Part shown: positions 30,135 to 39,468 of the stretch, one piece after another | Numbering within the stretch: position 1 is the stretch's first letter | Layout: every line of letters starts with the position of its first letter | Assembly (NCBI GenBank): GCA_937936045.1 | Contig: CALGXC010000003.1 | Location: 1-64,000 of the forward strand | DNA length: 64,000 nucleotides | Direction: 5' to 3' | From: an uncultured Candidatus Saccharibacteria bacterium | GTDB lineage: Bacteria; Patescibacteriota; Saccharimonadia; Saccharimonadales; Saccharimonadaceae | The notes under the pieces: model-generated | Seen by the model: only the letters and a program-made list of their open reading frames with translations | Databases searched by the model: none | Told to the model about the DNA's origin: nothing | Translations under genes and position numbers: made by a program

Positions 30135-31382
30135 ATGCGAATGACACAACTTTTTACTAGGACTTTGAAGCAGGCGCCAGCTGGCGAGGTTGCGCGAAAT
30201 GCTCAGCTTTTGATTCGTGCTGGCTACGTGCATAAAACGATGGCGGGCGTGTATTCGTTTTTGCCGTTGGGTTTGAGAGTTCTTGAGAATATCAAGCAAA
30301 TTGTTCGCGAGGAAATGGACAAGGTTAATAGCCAGGAATTGATGATGAGTACTTTGCAGCGAAAGGAATTGTGGCAAGAAACTGGCCGCTGGAGCGATGA
30401 ATTGGTCGACGTTTGGTTTAAGTCTAAGCTGCAAGACGGCACGGATATTGGTTTTGGTTGGACGCACGAGGAGCCGATTGTTGATCTTCTTCGCAATTAC
30501 TTAAAGAGCTACAAAGATTTGCCAATTAGCGTTTATCAATTCCAGAATAAATTGCGAAACGAACTTCGCGCTAAGAGTGGAATTATGCGTGGTCGTGAAT
30601 TTGTGATGAAGGATATGTATTCGATTCACGACAGCAAGGAGAGTTTGGATAGTTATTACAATTCAGTTATCGAGGCATATAAGCGTTGTTATGACCGATT
30701 TGGAATTGGCAATGAAACGTATGTGACGTTTGCTTCTGGCGGCGCTTTCACGAAGTTTAGCCATGAGTTTCAGACTATTTGCGACGCTGGCGAGGATTAT
30801 ATTTATCTTCATCGCGGTAAAAATATTGCTGTTAATGAAGAAGTTTTGGACGAGGCGGTCAAGGAGCTTGGCGTTGATCGTAGTGAGTTAGAAAAAGTGA
30901 AAACTGCTGAAGTTGGCAATATCTTTAATTTCGGTACGCAGAAATCCGAAGAAATGAAGTTGGTGTTCACCGACGCCGAAGGTAAAGAGCGATACGCTTA
31001 TATGGGAAGTTATGGCATTGGAATTACGCGAGTTATGGGCGTGATTGTTGAGAAGTTCGCTGATGATAAAGGTTTGGTTTGGCCAGAGAATATTGCGCCG
31101 TTTAAGGTTCATATTGTTGCAATTGGTGAAAAAGGTCAGGAACTAGCAGGTAAGTTTTATGACGAGCTGGCTAACAGTGGCGTCGACGCGCTACTTGATG
31201 ATCGTGATGAGCGTCCAGGCGTGAAATTTGCCGATGCTGAGTTAATGGGATTGCCGTGGCGGATAACAATTGGCGATCGAGCGATTGACGGTGATGGCTT
31301 GTTTGAATTGACGGAACGAGCAACTGGCGAAACGCGAAAAATGGATCATCAACAATTGATGGATTTTTGCCTTAGTCGGTAG
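30135..31382 (+). CDS. proS: Prolyl-tRNA synthetase lacking the editing insertion
   Basis: A 415-residue class II enzyme. GVYSFLPLGLRVLENIKQIVREEMD, GFGWTHEEPIVDLLRN and LRAKSGIMRGREFVMKDMYSIH give motifs 1 and 2, and MGSYGIGITRVMGVIVE gives motif 3; an anticodon-binding domain closes the protein. Bacterial-type ProRS is usually about 570 residues because of an inserted domain that clears Ala-tRNA-Pro; here motif 2 runs to motif 3 with no room for it, so editing in cis is absent. AAGGAG precedes the ATG. It ends the frr operon. Confidence 0.95.
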   Translation: MRMTQLFTRTLKQAPAGEVARNAQLLIRAGYVHKTMAGVYSFLPLGLRVLENIKQIVREEMDKVNSQELMMSTLQRKELWQETGRWSDELVDVWFKSKLQDGTDIGFGWTHEEPIVDLLRNYLKSYKDLPISVYQFQNKLRNELRAKSGIMRGREFVMKDMYSIHDSKESLDSYYNSVIEAYKRCYDRFGIGNETYVTFASGGAFTKFSHEFQTICDAGEDYIYLHRGKNIAVNEEVLDEAVKELGVDRSELEKVKTAEVGNIFNFGTQKSEEMKLVFTDAEGKERYAYMGSYGIGITRVMGVIVEKFADDKGLVWPENIAPFKVHIVAIGEKGQELAGKFYDELANSGVDALLDDRDERPGVKFADAELMGLPWRITIGDRAIDGDGLFELTERATGETRKMDHQQLMDFCLSR

Positions 31383-31393
31383 GGCTGATTATA

Positions 31394-31422
31394 TTGACAT
31401 AATAAATAGCGATTGATATACT
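31394..31422 (+). promoter_or_regulatory. Consensus promoter of greA
   Basis: TTGACA (31394-31399), 17 bases, TATACT (31417-31422). Confidence 0.85.
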
Positions 31423-31428
31423 CAGATA

Positions 31429-31514
31429 GACTTAATCAAGACTAATTAAAAACACTATATTTAGTGTAGATCGTAAGACTAATACCACTACATACAGTAG
31501 AGGAGGAAATTTTT
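31429..31514 (+). promoter_or_regulatory. greA 5' leader with two hairpins
   Basis: An 86-base leader, unusual here. ACACTA/TAGTGT (31452-31467) forms a hairpin with a four-base loop. CTAC/GTAG (about 31487-31500) sits directly before AGGAGG (31501-31506). The second hairpin could affect ribosome access. Confidence 0.4.
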
Positions 31515-31970
31515 ATGAAAAAAACTTATCAAATTACAGAATCTGGAAAGGCTGATTTAGAAAAAGAATTGGCAGAGTTGAAGGGGCGACGTGGCGAGAT
31601 TGCCGAGAAAATTGCGGCAGCGCGAGACTTTGGTGACTTAAGCGAAAACGCGGAATATGACGCTGCACGCGAAGAGCAAGGCTTGGTGGAGACGCGAATT
31701 TTGGAAATTGAAGATATTCTGCAGAACGCCGAAATTATTAAATCCAACGGTAGCTCAAGCGTTGGCTTGGGTAGTACAGTTGAATTGCAATGCCCAGAGA
31801 AAACTGTGACTTATACGGTTGTCGGTCCAGTTGAGGCCGATCCGTTGGCTGGACGAATCTCAGATCAGTCGCCAATTGGTAAAGAATTGATTGGTAAGAA
31901 AATCGGTGACGAAGTGACGATTAAAACGCCAAAAGCCGAAATTACCTACATTATTAAGTCGATATCTTAA
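31515..31970 (+). CDS. greA: Transcription elongation factor GreA
   Basis: A 151-residue factor that rescues backtracked RNA polymerase. The coiled-coil arm contains RRGEIAEKIAAARDFGDLSENAEYDAAREEQ, including the acidic D-x-x-E tip, and the C-terminal domain has SPIGKELIGKKIGDEVTIKTP. Length is normal. A strong Shine-Dalgarno lies eight bases before the ATG. Confidence 0.96.
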   Translation: MKKTYQITESGKADLEKELAELKGRRGEIAEKIAAARDFGDLSENAEYDAAREEQGLVETRILEIEDILQNAEIIKSNGSSSVGLGSTVELQCPEKTVTYTVVGPVEADPLAGRISDQSPIGKELIGKKIGDEVTIKTPKAEITYIIKSIS

Positions 31971-31990
31971 GTCTGGCGAGATCTGCCGCG

Positions 31991-32006
31991 TATAATGTGC
32001 TATAAT
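31991..32006 (+). promoter_or_regulatory. Tandem -10 elements of lysS
   Basis: TATAAT occurs at 31991-31996 and again at 32001-32006; the second ends ten bases before ATG 32017, with no Shine-Dalgarno. Confidence 0.6.
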
Positions 32007-32016
32007 TATCTCTGTT

Positions 32017-33519
32017 ATGGCTACACTTCAAGATTATCGCAATGAACGACTACGAAAACTGGAAACATTACGTCAATTGGGCGTTGAACCATATCCAGCA
32101 AAATCAGAACGAACTCACACTTGTGCTGAGGTTTTATCTAAGTACGATGAGCTAGCTGGCAAGGAAGTTATTGTTGCGGGTCGTGTGGCGTCTATTCGCA
32201 GTTTTGGTAAATTGGCATTTATTAAATTACGCGATCAATCTGGCGACGTGCAACTTTATCTGCAGCGTGATGACGTGGCGGAGTTGGATGCTGCGCGTGG
32301 CGTGCTTGGAATGAAGCAGCTTAAATTACTGGATACTGGCGATTTTATTGAGGCGAAGGGCGTGATGACCACGACACAAACGGGCGAAAAATCCGTTGGT
32401 GTACGCGAACTTAGATTGTTGACTAAATCGTTAAGACCAATGCCAGAAAAATTAGAGAATAAGGAAGAGCGCTTGCGTCGACGTTATGTTGATATGAACG
32501 TCAATCCTGAAGTTCGTGAGCGATTCATTCGCCGAAGTAAGTTTTGGCAAGCAACGCGAGATTATTTGAATAGTCATGGATTTATTGAGATTAATGTTCC
32601 CGTCTTGGAGCATACCACTGGTGGTGCTGACGCGAACCCATTTGTGACGCACATGGATGCGCTGGGCGATCAGCAGTTTTATTTGCGAATTAGCCACGAA
32701 TTACCATTGAAGCGGCTGATTGGTGCTGGATTTGAAAAAGTTTATGATCTCGGTCCGCGTTTTCGCAATGAAAATTACTCTGACGAGCATTTGCCAGAGC
32801 ATATCGCTATGGAATGGTACGCGGCTTACTGGGACTGGAAACAGGGAATGCGTTTCATGGAGTCGATGTATAAAGATGTGCTTCAGAAGACTTTTGGTAC
32901 CCTGCAATTTCAATTGGGCAAGTTCAACGTCGATATGAGTGGCGAGTGGGAAGTTTGGGATTATGCTGAGGTTATTCGCAAGCATTACGGAATCGATGTT
33001 TATAACACGACGATTGAAGAGGTTGCTGCTAAGCTGAAAGAGTATAATTTGGAAGTTGAAAAAACTGACTCTATCCCACGCAGTATTGATAAATTATGGA
33101 AGAATATTCGTAAAGATGTTGCTGGTCCGGTTTGGTTGGTGAACACGCCGAAGTTTATTAGTCCGTTGTCAAAGACTAATCCGGAAAATCCAGAGACGGT
33201 GGAGCGTTTTCAGCCGGTAATTGCTGGTTCGGAATTGGGTAATGGATTCTCTGAGCTGAATGATCCGATTGACCAGCTAAATCGTTTCCTTGAGCAGCAG
33301 CAAATGCGTGACGCTGGTGATGAGGAGGCGATGATGCTTGATATTGATTACGTCGAGATGTTGGAATATGGAATGCCGCCAGCTTGTGGTTGGGGCTATT
33401 CTGAAAGGGTATTCTGGATTTTCGAGGGCGTTACGGCGCGTGAAGGTGTGCCGTTCCCGCAGCTTAAGAGTGAAATTGACGAAACGACTCGGGCGATTTA
33501 TCCGCAAGTCAACTTGTAA
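32017..33519 (+). CDS. lysS: Lysyl-tRNA synthetase (class II)
   Basis: A 500-residue enzyme. The N-terminal OB fold (VIVAGRVASIRSFGKLAFIKLRD) binds the anticodon. Motif 1 is in FIRRSKFWQATRDYLNSHGFIEI, motif 2 is FRNENYSDEHLPEHIAMEWY, and motif 3 reads GCGWGYSERVFWIFEG, slightly different from the common GxGxGxDRL. Length is normal. The altered motif 3 arginine region (SERVFWIF) is complete enough to expect activity. Confidence 0.94.
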   Translation: MATLQDYRNERLRKLETLRQLGVEPYPAKSERTHTCAEVLSKYDELAGKEVIVAGRVASIRSFGKLAFIKLRDQSGDVQLYLQRDDVAELDAARGVLGMKQLKLLDTGDFIEAKGVMTTTQTGEKSVGVRELRLLTKSLRPMPEKLENKEERLRRRYVDMNVNPEVRERFIRRSKFWQATRDYLNSHGFIEINVPVLEHTTGGADANPFVTHMDALGDQQFYLRISHELPLKRLIGAGFEKVYDLGPRFRNENYSDEHLPEHIAMEWYAAYWDWKQGMRFMESMYKDVLQKTFGTLQFQLGKFNVDMSGEWEVWDYAEVIRKHYGIDVYNTTIEEVAAKLKEYNLEVEKTDSIPRSIDKLWKNIRKDVAGPVWLVNTPKFISPLSKTNPENPETVERFQPVIAGSELGNGFSELNDPIDQLNRFLEQQQMRDAGDEEAMMLDIDYVEMLEYGMPPACGWGYSERVFWIFEGVTAREGVPFPQLKSEIDETTRAIYPQVNL

Positions 33520-33525
33520 TTTTGT

Positions 33526-33531
33526 TATAAT
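33526..33531 (+). promoter_or_regulatory. -10 element of the DUF2207 gene (leaderless)
   Basis: TATAAT, six bases before ATG 33538. Confidence 0.65.
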
Positions 33532-33537
33532 TAAAGC

Positions 33538-35298
<1,761 letters not shown>

Positions 35299-35305
35299 AA
35301 TTTGA

Positions 35306-35311
35306 TATAAT
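35306..35311 (+). promoter_or_regulatory. -10 element upstream of a small ORF and the CNNM gene
   Basis: TATAAT, eight bases before ATG 35320. Confidence 0.55.
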
Positions 35312-35319
35312 ATAAAGAT

Positions 35320-35397
35320 ATGGATTTTTTATTGGAGTTATTTTCTGGCAGGTTATTTTTAGCTGCGATTCAGAGTAGAGGTTGTGATTATGTCTGA
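35320..35397 (+). CDS. Possible 25-residue leaderless upstream ORF
   Basis: ATG 35320 opens a frame of 25 codons (MDFLLELFSGRLFLAAIQSR and five more), ending TGA 35395-35397, just past the ATG (35390) of the CNNM gene. The AGAGG that would serve the CNNM gene lies inside this ORF. It could be a coupling device or a small hydrophobic peptide; the sequence alone does not decide. Confidence 0.4.
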   Translation: MDFLLELFSGRLFLAAIQSRGCDYV

Positions 35398-36343
35398 TAT
35401 TTTATTATGGTTGGCGGCAGCTGTGTTATTGGCGCTTTCTGGGCTATTTTCCGGTCTGAATATTGGTTTAATGATGGCGCGGCCTGATGACTTGAAGCGA
35501 AAGGCCAGGCAGGGCGACAAAATTGCGGCGCGAGTGTATCAATATCGAAAAGACGGCTATTATTTGATTTTCTGTATTTTGCTCGGCAATGTCGGCGTGA
35601 ATACTGCGATGTCAATTTTGCTAGGAAATATGACGAATGGCGTGGTTGGCGGTCTGATTGCGACGCTCCTCATTACGATGTTTGGCGAGATTTTGCCGCA
35701 GGCGATTTTCTCGCAGCGTGGATATCGATTTGTGCGATATTTCTTTTGGTTGCTTGATGTGATTTACGTGCTATTTTGGCCGCTTGCTCAGCCGATGTCG
35801 AAATTGTTGAATCGCTGGCTGGGTAAGGAAACTCCGCAATTATATTCTCACCAGGAGCTGGAGGAGATTATTCACGAGCACGCCGTCAGGTCGGATAGCC
35901 CGGTTGATTATGACGAAAGTCGCATTGCTGCGGGTGCGTTGCAGTTTAGTAAAAAGACGGCTGGCGATTTGGTTACGCCGATGAGCGAGGTTTTTGTCGT
36001 GGATTTGGATGACGAGCTGGATGCGACTCTACTAGCTCAGATTAAGCACGCTGGACATTCGCGAATTCCAGTTCAATCTGACGGGGAATTGGTCGGAGTT
36101 TTATACGTGAAGGATGTAGTTGGACGAGATTTGCCGTTGCCAATTAGCCAATTGTACCGCGATAAAATTTACGATATTGACAAGAGGTCGCGCCTGGATA
36201 CGGTCCTAAGTCGATTTATTCAAACGCACAATCATTTATTTGTGGTGATGGACGATGAGACGGAGCTGGGAATTATTACGCTAGAAGACGTGATTGAAGA
36301 GATTCTGGACCAAGAGATTGAAGATGAGTATGATGAGGAATAA
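35390..36343 (+). CDS. CNNM/DUF21 and CBS-domain membrane protein
   Basis: A 317-residue protein. The N-terminal DUF21 domain (about 1-140) has three or four membrane segments (LLWLAAAVLLALSGLFSGLNIGLMMARPDDL), and two CBS domains follow (about 195-315, DLVTPMSEVFVVDLDDELD, HSRIPVQSDGELVGVLYVKDVV, ITLEDVIEEILDQEIEDEYDEE). The family includes CorC/MpfA-type magnesium or cobalt exporters, with CBS pairs that bind nucleotides. The C-terminal transporter-associated domain is missing. ATG 35390 is preferred to GTG 35384. Confidence 0.88.
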   Translation: MSDILLWLAAAVLLALSGLFSGLNIGLMMARPDDLKRKARQGDKIAARVYQYRKDGYYLIFCILLGNVGVNTAMSILLGNMTNGVVGGLIATLLITMFGEILPQAIFSQRGYRFVRYFFWLLDVIYVLFWPLAQPMSKLLNRWLGKETPQLYSHQELEEIIHEHAVRSDSPVDYDESRIAAGALQFSKKTAGDLVTPMSEVFVVDLDDELDATLLAQIKHAGHSRIPVQSDGELVGVLYVKDVVGRDLPLPISQLYRDKIYDIDKRSRLDTVLSRFIQTHNHLFVVMDDETELGIITLEDVIEEILDQEIEDEYDEE

Positions 36344-36366
36344 GATTAAATTGAGGAGGTCATAAA

Positions 36367-37017
36367 ATGTTTGAAGAATATAATAATGGAGTGCCTGATA
36401 GATTACGACAAGTTACAGCCGAGACAATGTCTCCCGAAGTACTATATACACTCGATACTTATCCGGACGTATCGCCACAGGATGTGATGTATATTGATGA
36501 GTCTAGGGCAGAGGGACGTGGTCGTCTAATTATCAGTAAAGGACAGTCTGTTAAGTTGCTTGAGGAGGCTGATCTGTCTACTTCTGATCTGGTGGTATTG
36601 ATGAGCGTGTGGCAGAGAAATGACCAAGGTGATTTGTGCCGTGGCATTATCGCCGATTGTCGATTTTATAGCGGGCGCTTTGACGTTGAATATGGCGGCG
36701 GAGAGATTGATGGTTACGATGGAATTGATGATGAAATCTACAATAAGGACGATGAGCAGGTTATTTCCGCAGTAATTGATTACGGAGATGATAGAGAAGT
36801 CAAGATTTGGGGAGATCCAACGTTTTTTGATGCTGCTAGATATATGGCTAGTTTGGTGGATAATGAGTCGATAGAAAAAGGCGGGGTTGTTGCGGGCAGT
36901 CACGAGATTCAGGACGATGTGAACGACGGCGAGCCGCGGGAGCGTGTGAACGCTGATTCTTTTTATAAGCGCGCGCTCAATGGCTTGGCGAAGATAGTTA
37001 AAACTAAGCGAAAATAG
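36367..37017 (+). CDS. Hypothetical acidic protein (216 aa)
   Basis: No recognised family. It is cytoplasmic, with many Asp/Gly residues (YGGGEIDGYDGIDDEIYNKDDEQ) in a beta-rich centre and a basic C-terminus (FYKRALNGLAKIVKTKRK). GAGGAGG before the ATG and a 23-base gap suggest it is co-transcribed with the CNNM gene. The N-terminal half (SPEVLYTLDTYPDVSPQDVMYIDESRAEG) has no helpful motif. Confidence 0.7.
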   Translation: MFEEYNNGVPDRLRQVTAETMSPEVLYTLDTYPDVSPQDVMYIDESRAEGRGRLIISKGQSVKLLEEADLSTSDLVVLMSVWQRNDQGDLCRGIIADCRFYSGRFDVEYGGGEIDGYDGIDDEIYNKDDEQVISAVIDYGDDREVKIWGDPTFFDAARYMASLVDNESIEKGGVVAGSHEIQDDVNDGEPRERVNADSFYKRALNGLAKIVKTKRK

Positions 37018-37067
37018 TGTACCTTAATAGGGTAAAATCTATAATCTTTCAAATATTGTATTAAAAA

Positions 37068-37110
37068 TACCTTGACTATTTAAGGTACCTTGTATAACAT
37101 AGTACTATGT
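37068..37110 (+). promoter_or_regulatory. Promoter with palindromic operators of the ABC-PadR-PspC operon
   Basis: TTGACT (37072-37077) pairs with a -10 at TAACAT (37095-37100, 17-base spacer) or TATAAC (37093-37098). Two perfect palindromes lie in it: AAGGTACCTT (37082-37091) between -35 and -10, and ACATAGTACTATGT (37097-37110) over the -10. TACCTT recurs at 37068. PadR-type regulators bind ATGT/ACAT half sites, and a PadR gene is in this operon, so autoregulation is likely. Confidence 0.75.
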
Positions 37111-37135
37111 ATAGTAAATCAACAAGGAGCTTAAT

Positions 37136-38425
37136 GTGAAAAGAATTGACATTATTAAACGCGCCGGTCGAAATTTGGGGCAATCAAAAGGCCGCACGAT
37201 TTTAACCGCGCTGGCAATTTCAGTTGGAGCGTTTACGATTGGTCTGGCGCTGATGGCTGGAGAAGGCGGTCGGCTGTATACAAACAGTATGGTTGACGCG
37301 GCTGGCGATAAAAAATCTGTTTCGGTCTATAAAAAAGTGACCTCGTCGGGACCTGATAACAATCTTCCAGAATATAGCGACTCGGAAGATACGGAGAAGG
37401 ATCAGTCTAAGGCGATAGAAAAATACTCGATGACTGATAACGACGTGAAAAAAATACAGCAAACCCCGCACGTAGAAAAAGTTACGCCAGCTTATTCTAT
37501 GTATGGAGTCTTATACGCCAAAAGTTCGGCAAGTGACAAAAAATTCGTGCCGAGTGTAACCGTGAAGTTCGATAAAACTCGAATGAAGTTTGCGGCTGGT
37601 AATTTGGACAATTTTATGCCGAAAAAAGGTGAAGTTGTTATTCCGGAATCTTACGTAAAAGAAATGGGATTTAGTGATGCAAAATCGGCAATTGGACAAA
37701 CGATTACGCTAGGATTGAAAAAAGGAGATTCGTCGAGCAAAAACGCTGACAAAGAAATATCTCTGAAAGTTGCAGCAGTCGATAAACCTTCGGACACGAT
37801 TCTGTTTTATCAGCCAGCTGTGCGCGTTTCTGTGGATGACGCTAAGGAGATTTACGCCTTCAGTCACGCTAAAAATTTGCCTAATGATTATTCTTACGTA
37901 ATTGCGTTTGTTGATGATGAGAAAAATGTTGAGGCGGTGAAGAGTGAGCTTGGCAAGGACTACATGGCGTCTTCGGTTCAGGATGTGCGTAAGGCTATGC
38001 TGACTTTTGTGAATATGGCTCAAATGGCGCTGATTGGGTTTGGCGGTTTGGCGCTGCTTGCGAGCGTGTTTGGAATTGTTAATACGATGTACATTTCTGT
38101 TCTGGAGCGAACTAGCCAGATTGGGCTAATGAAAGCTCTGGGAATGCGAGGTCGTGATATCGGTAAAATGTTTAGATATGAAGCGGCGTGGGTTGGACTT
38201 CTTGGTGGCTTAATTGGTGTTGGATTAGCAAGTTTGATGTCACTACTTAATCCTATGATTGCTAATTCCCTAAAGTTGGAGCAAGGTACGAATCTATTAG
38301 TCATCAATCCTCTGCAAATGGGACTTTTGATAATCGGGCTGATGATTATGGCGGTACTTTCTGGCTGGCTGCCGAGCCGCAAGGCAACAAAATTAGATCC
38401 AATTGAAGCGTTAAGGACGGAATAG
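37136..38425 (+). CDS. ABC transporter permease, MacB/FtsX type
   Basis: A 429-residue permease. One N-terminal membrane segment (ILTALAISVGAFTIGLALMAG), a large extracellular domain of about 240 residues, and three membrane segments at the end (GFGGLALLASVFGIVNTMYISVLERTSQIGLMKALGMRGRDIGKMF). The end LPSRKATKLDPIEALRTE is the family signature. MacB-type transporters work by mechanotransmission and move peptides, antibiotics or lipoproteins across the envelope. The start is GTG 37136 with AAGGAG ahead. The ATPase follows after 10 bases. Confidence 0.92.
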   Translation: MKRIDIIKRAGRNLGQSKGRTILTALAISVGAFTIGLALMAGEGGRLYTNSMVDAAGDKKSVSVYKKVTSSGPDNNLPEYSDSEDTEKDQSKAIEKYSMTDNDVKKIQQTPHVEKVTPAYSMYGVLYAKSSASDKKFVPSVTVKFDKTRMKFAAGNLDNFMPKKGEVVIPESYVKEMGFSDAKSAIGQTITLGLKKGDSSSKNADKEISLKVAAVDKPSDTILFYQPAVRVSVDDAKEIYAFSHAKNLPNDYSYVIAFVDDEKNVEAVKSELGKDYMASSVQDVRKAMLTFVNMAQMALIGFGGLALLASVFGIVNTMYISVLERTSQIGLMKALGMRGRDIGKMFRYEAAWVGLLGGLIGVGLASLMSLLNPMIANSLKLEQGTNLLVINPLQMGLLIIGLMIMAVLSGWLPSRKATKLDPIEALRTE

Positions 38426-38435
38426 GAGAATTGTT

Positions 38436-39134
38436 ATGATTGAGCTTAAAAATGTGACGAAAATTTACGGCAAAAAGAAGAACCAATTTGTGGCTCTAAA
38501 TGATGTGAGTCTGCAAATTCCAACTGGTGTGAGCGTGGCGATTTTGGGAAAATCTGGTTCAGGAAAATCGACGCTAATGCACGCAATTTCTGGCTTGGAT
38601 CGACCGCAGCAAGGTGAGGTGATTATTGACGGTCAGGACATTCTGAAATTGAAGCAAAAGCAAGTTGACGAGTTCCGCGCAAGAAAAATAGGTTTTATTT
38701 TCCAGAGTTTCTTTGTTCAGGGCAATGAAAGCGTGGCGGATAATGTGAGCTTGCCACTGGAAATTGTGAAAATGCCAAGGGGCTTGAGGGAAAGTAAAAT
38801 CAATGAGGCGCTGAAGGCGGTGGACTTGTATGAGAAGCGCAAGAATCGTGCGAAGGATTTGTCGGGTGGCCAGAAGCAGCGTTTGGCGATTGCGCGGGCA
38901 ATTGTCGGTAGTCCTCAGATTATTTTTGCGGACGAACCTACGGGAAATTTGGATAGCGAAACTGGCGCGAAGGTGGAAGAATTGCTGTTCAATTACAACA
39001 AGCAAGAAGGCGCAACACTGATTATCGTGACGCACGACGTTGACTTGGCCAAAAAATGCGATTATCAAATCCTGATCAAAGACGGCAAAATTAAGGGCTC
39101 TAATATACCGAAAGAAGGTGAAAGTGGACGTTGA
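38436..39134 (+). CDS. ABC transporter ATP-binding protein (MacB/LolD type)
   Basis: A 232-residue ATPase. Walker A is LGKSGSGKSTLMHAISGLD, the signature LSGGQKQRLAIARAI, Walker B IIFADEPTGNLDSETG, and the H-loop VTHDVDLA. It pairs with the permease just upstream. The 3' end overlaps the PadR start. Confidence 0.95.
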   Translation: MIELKNVTKIYGKKKNQFVALNDVSLQIPTGVSVAILGKSGSGKSTLMHAISGLDRPQQGEVIIDGQDILKLKQKQVDEFRARKIGFIFQSFFVQGNESVADNVSLPLEIVKMPRGLRESKINEALKAVDLYEKRKNRAKDLSGGQKQRLAIARAIVGSPQIIFADEPTGNLDSETGAKVEELLFNYNKQEGATLIIVTHDVDLAKKCDYQILIKDGKIKGSNIPKEGESGR

Positions 39135-39468
39135 TAGCTATGCGGAAAGCTTGGCGGTCCAATTGCGAAAAGGATTTTTGGTTTACTGCGTTTTACTGGT
39201 TTGTTCTAATAAAGCGCAGTACGCCGGCGACATTGTTAAGCAATTGAACGATTCGGATTTAACGGTGGTCGAAGGCACGATTTATCCGCTGCTGAATAGG
39301 TTGCAGAAAGACGGATATTTGCAACACGAATGGCAGGAAAGCGAGCAAGGTCCGCCGCGAAAATATTATTCATTGACAGATCACGGCGATCAATTGATTC
39401 ATGAACTCAAAGATCGCATAAATATGTTAAATAATTCGCTTGATAACTTAGAAAAAGGAATAAAATAA
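39124..39468 (+). CDS. PadR family transcriptional regulator
   Basis: A 114-residue winged-helix repressor. QLRKGFLVYCVLLVCSNKAQYAGDIVKQL is the start of the DNA-binding domain; VVEGTIYPLLNRLQKDGYL is the PadR recognition helix and wing, and GPPRKYYSLTDHGDQL follows. The short C-terminus fits the small PadR-s2 subgroup, which senses toxic compounds. GTG 39124 is chosen because AAGG (39115-39118) is five bases before it; GTG 39118 would overlap that site. Its likely targets are the palindromes at 37082-37110. Confidence 0.9.
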   Translation: MDVDSYAESLAVQLRKGFLVYCVLLVCSNKAQYAGDIVKQLNDSDLTVVEGTIYPLLNRLQKDGYLQHEWQESEQGPPRKYYSLTDHGDQLIHELKDRINMLNNSLDNLEKGIK

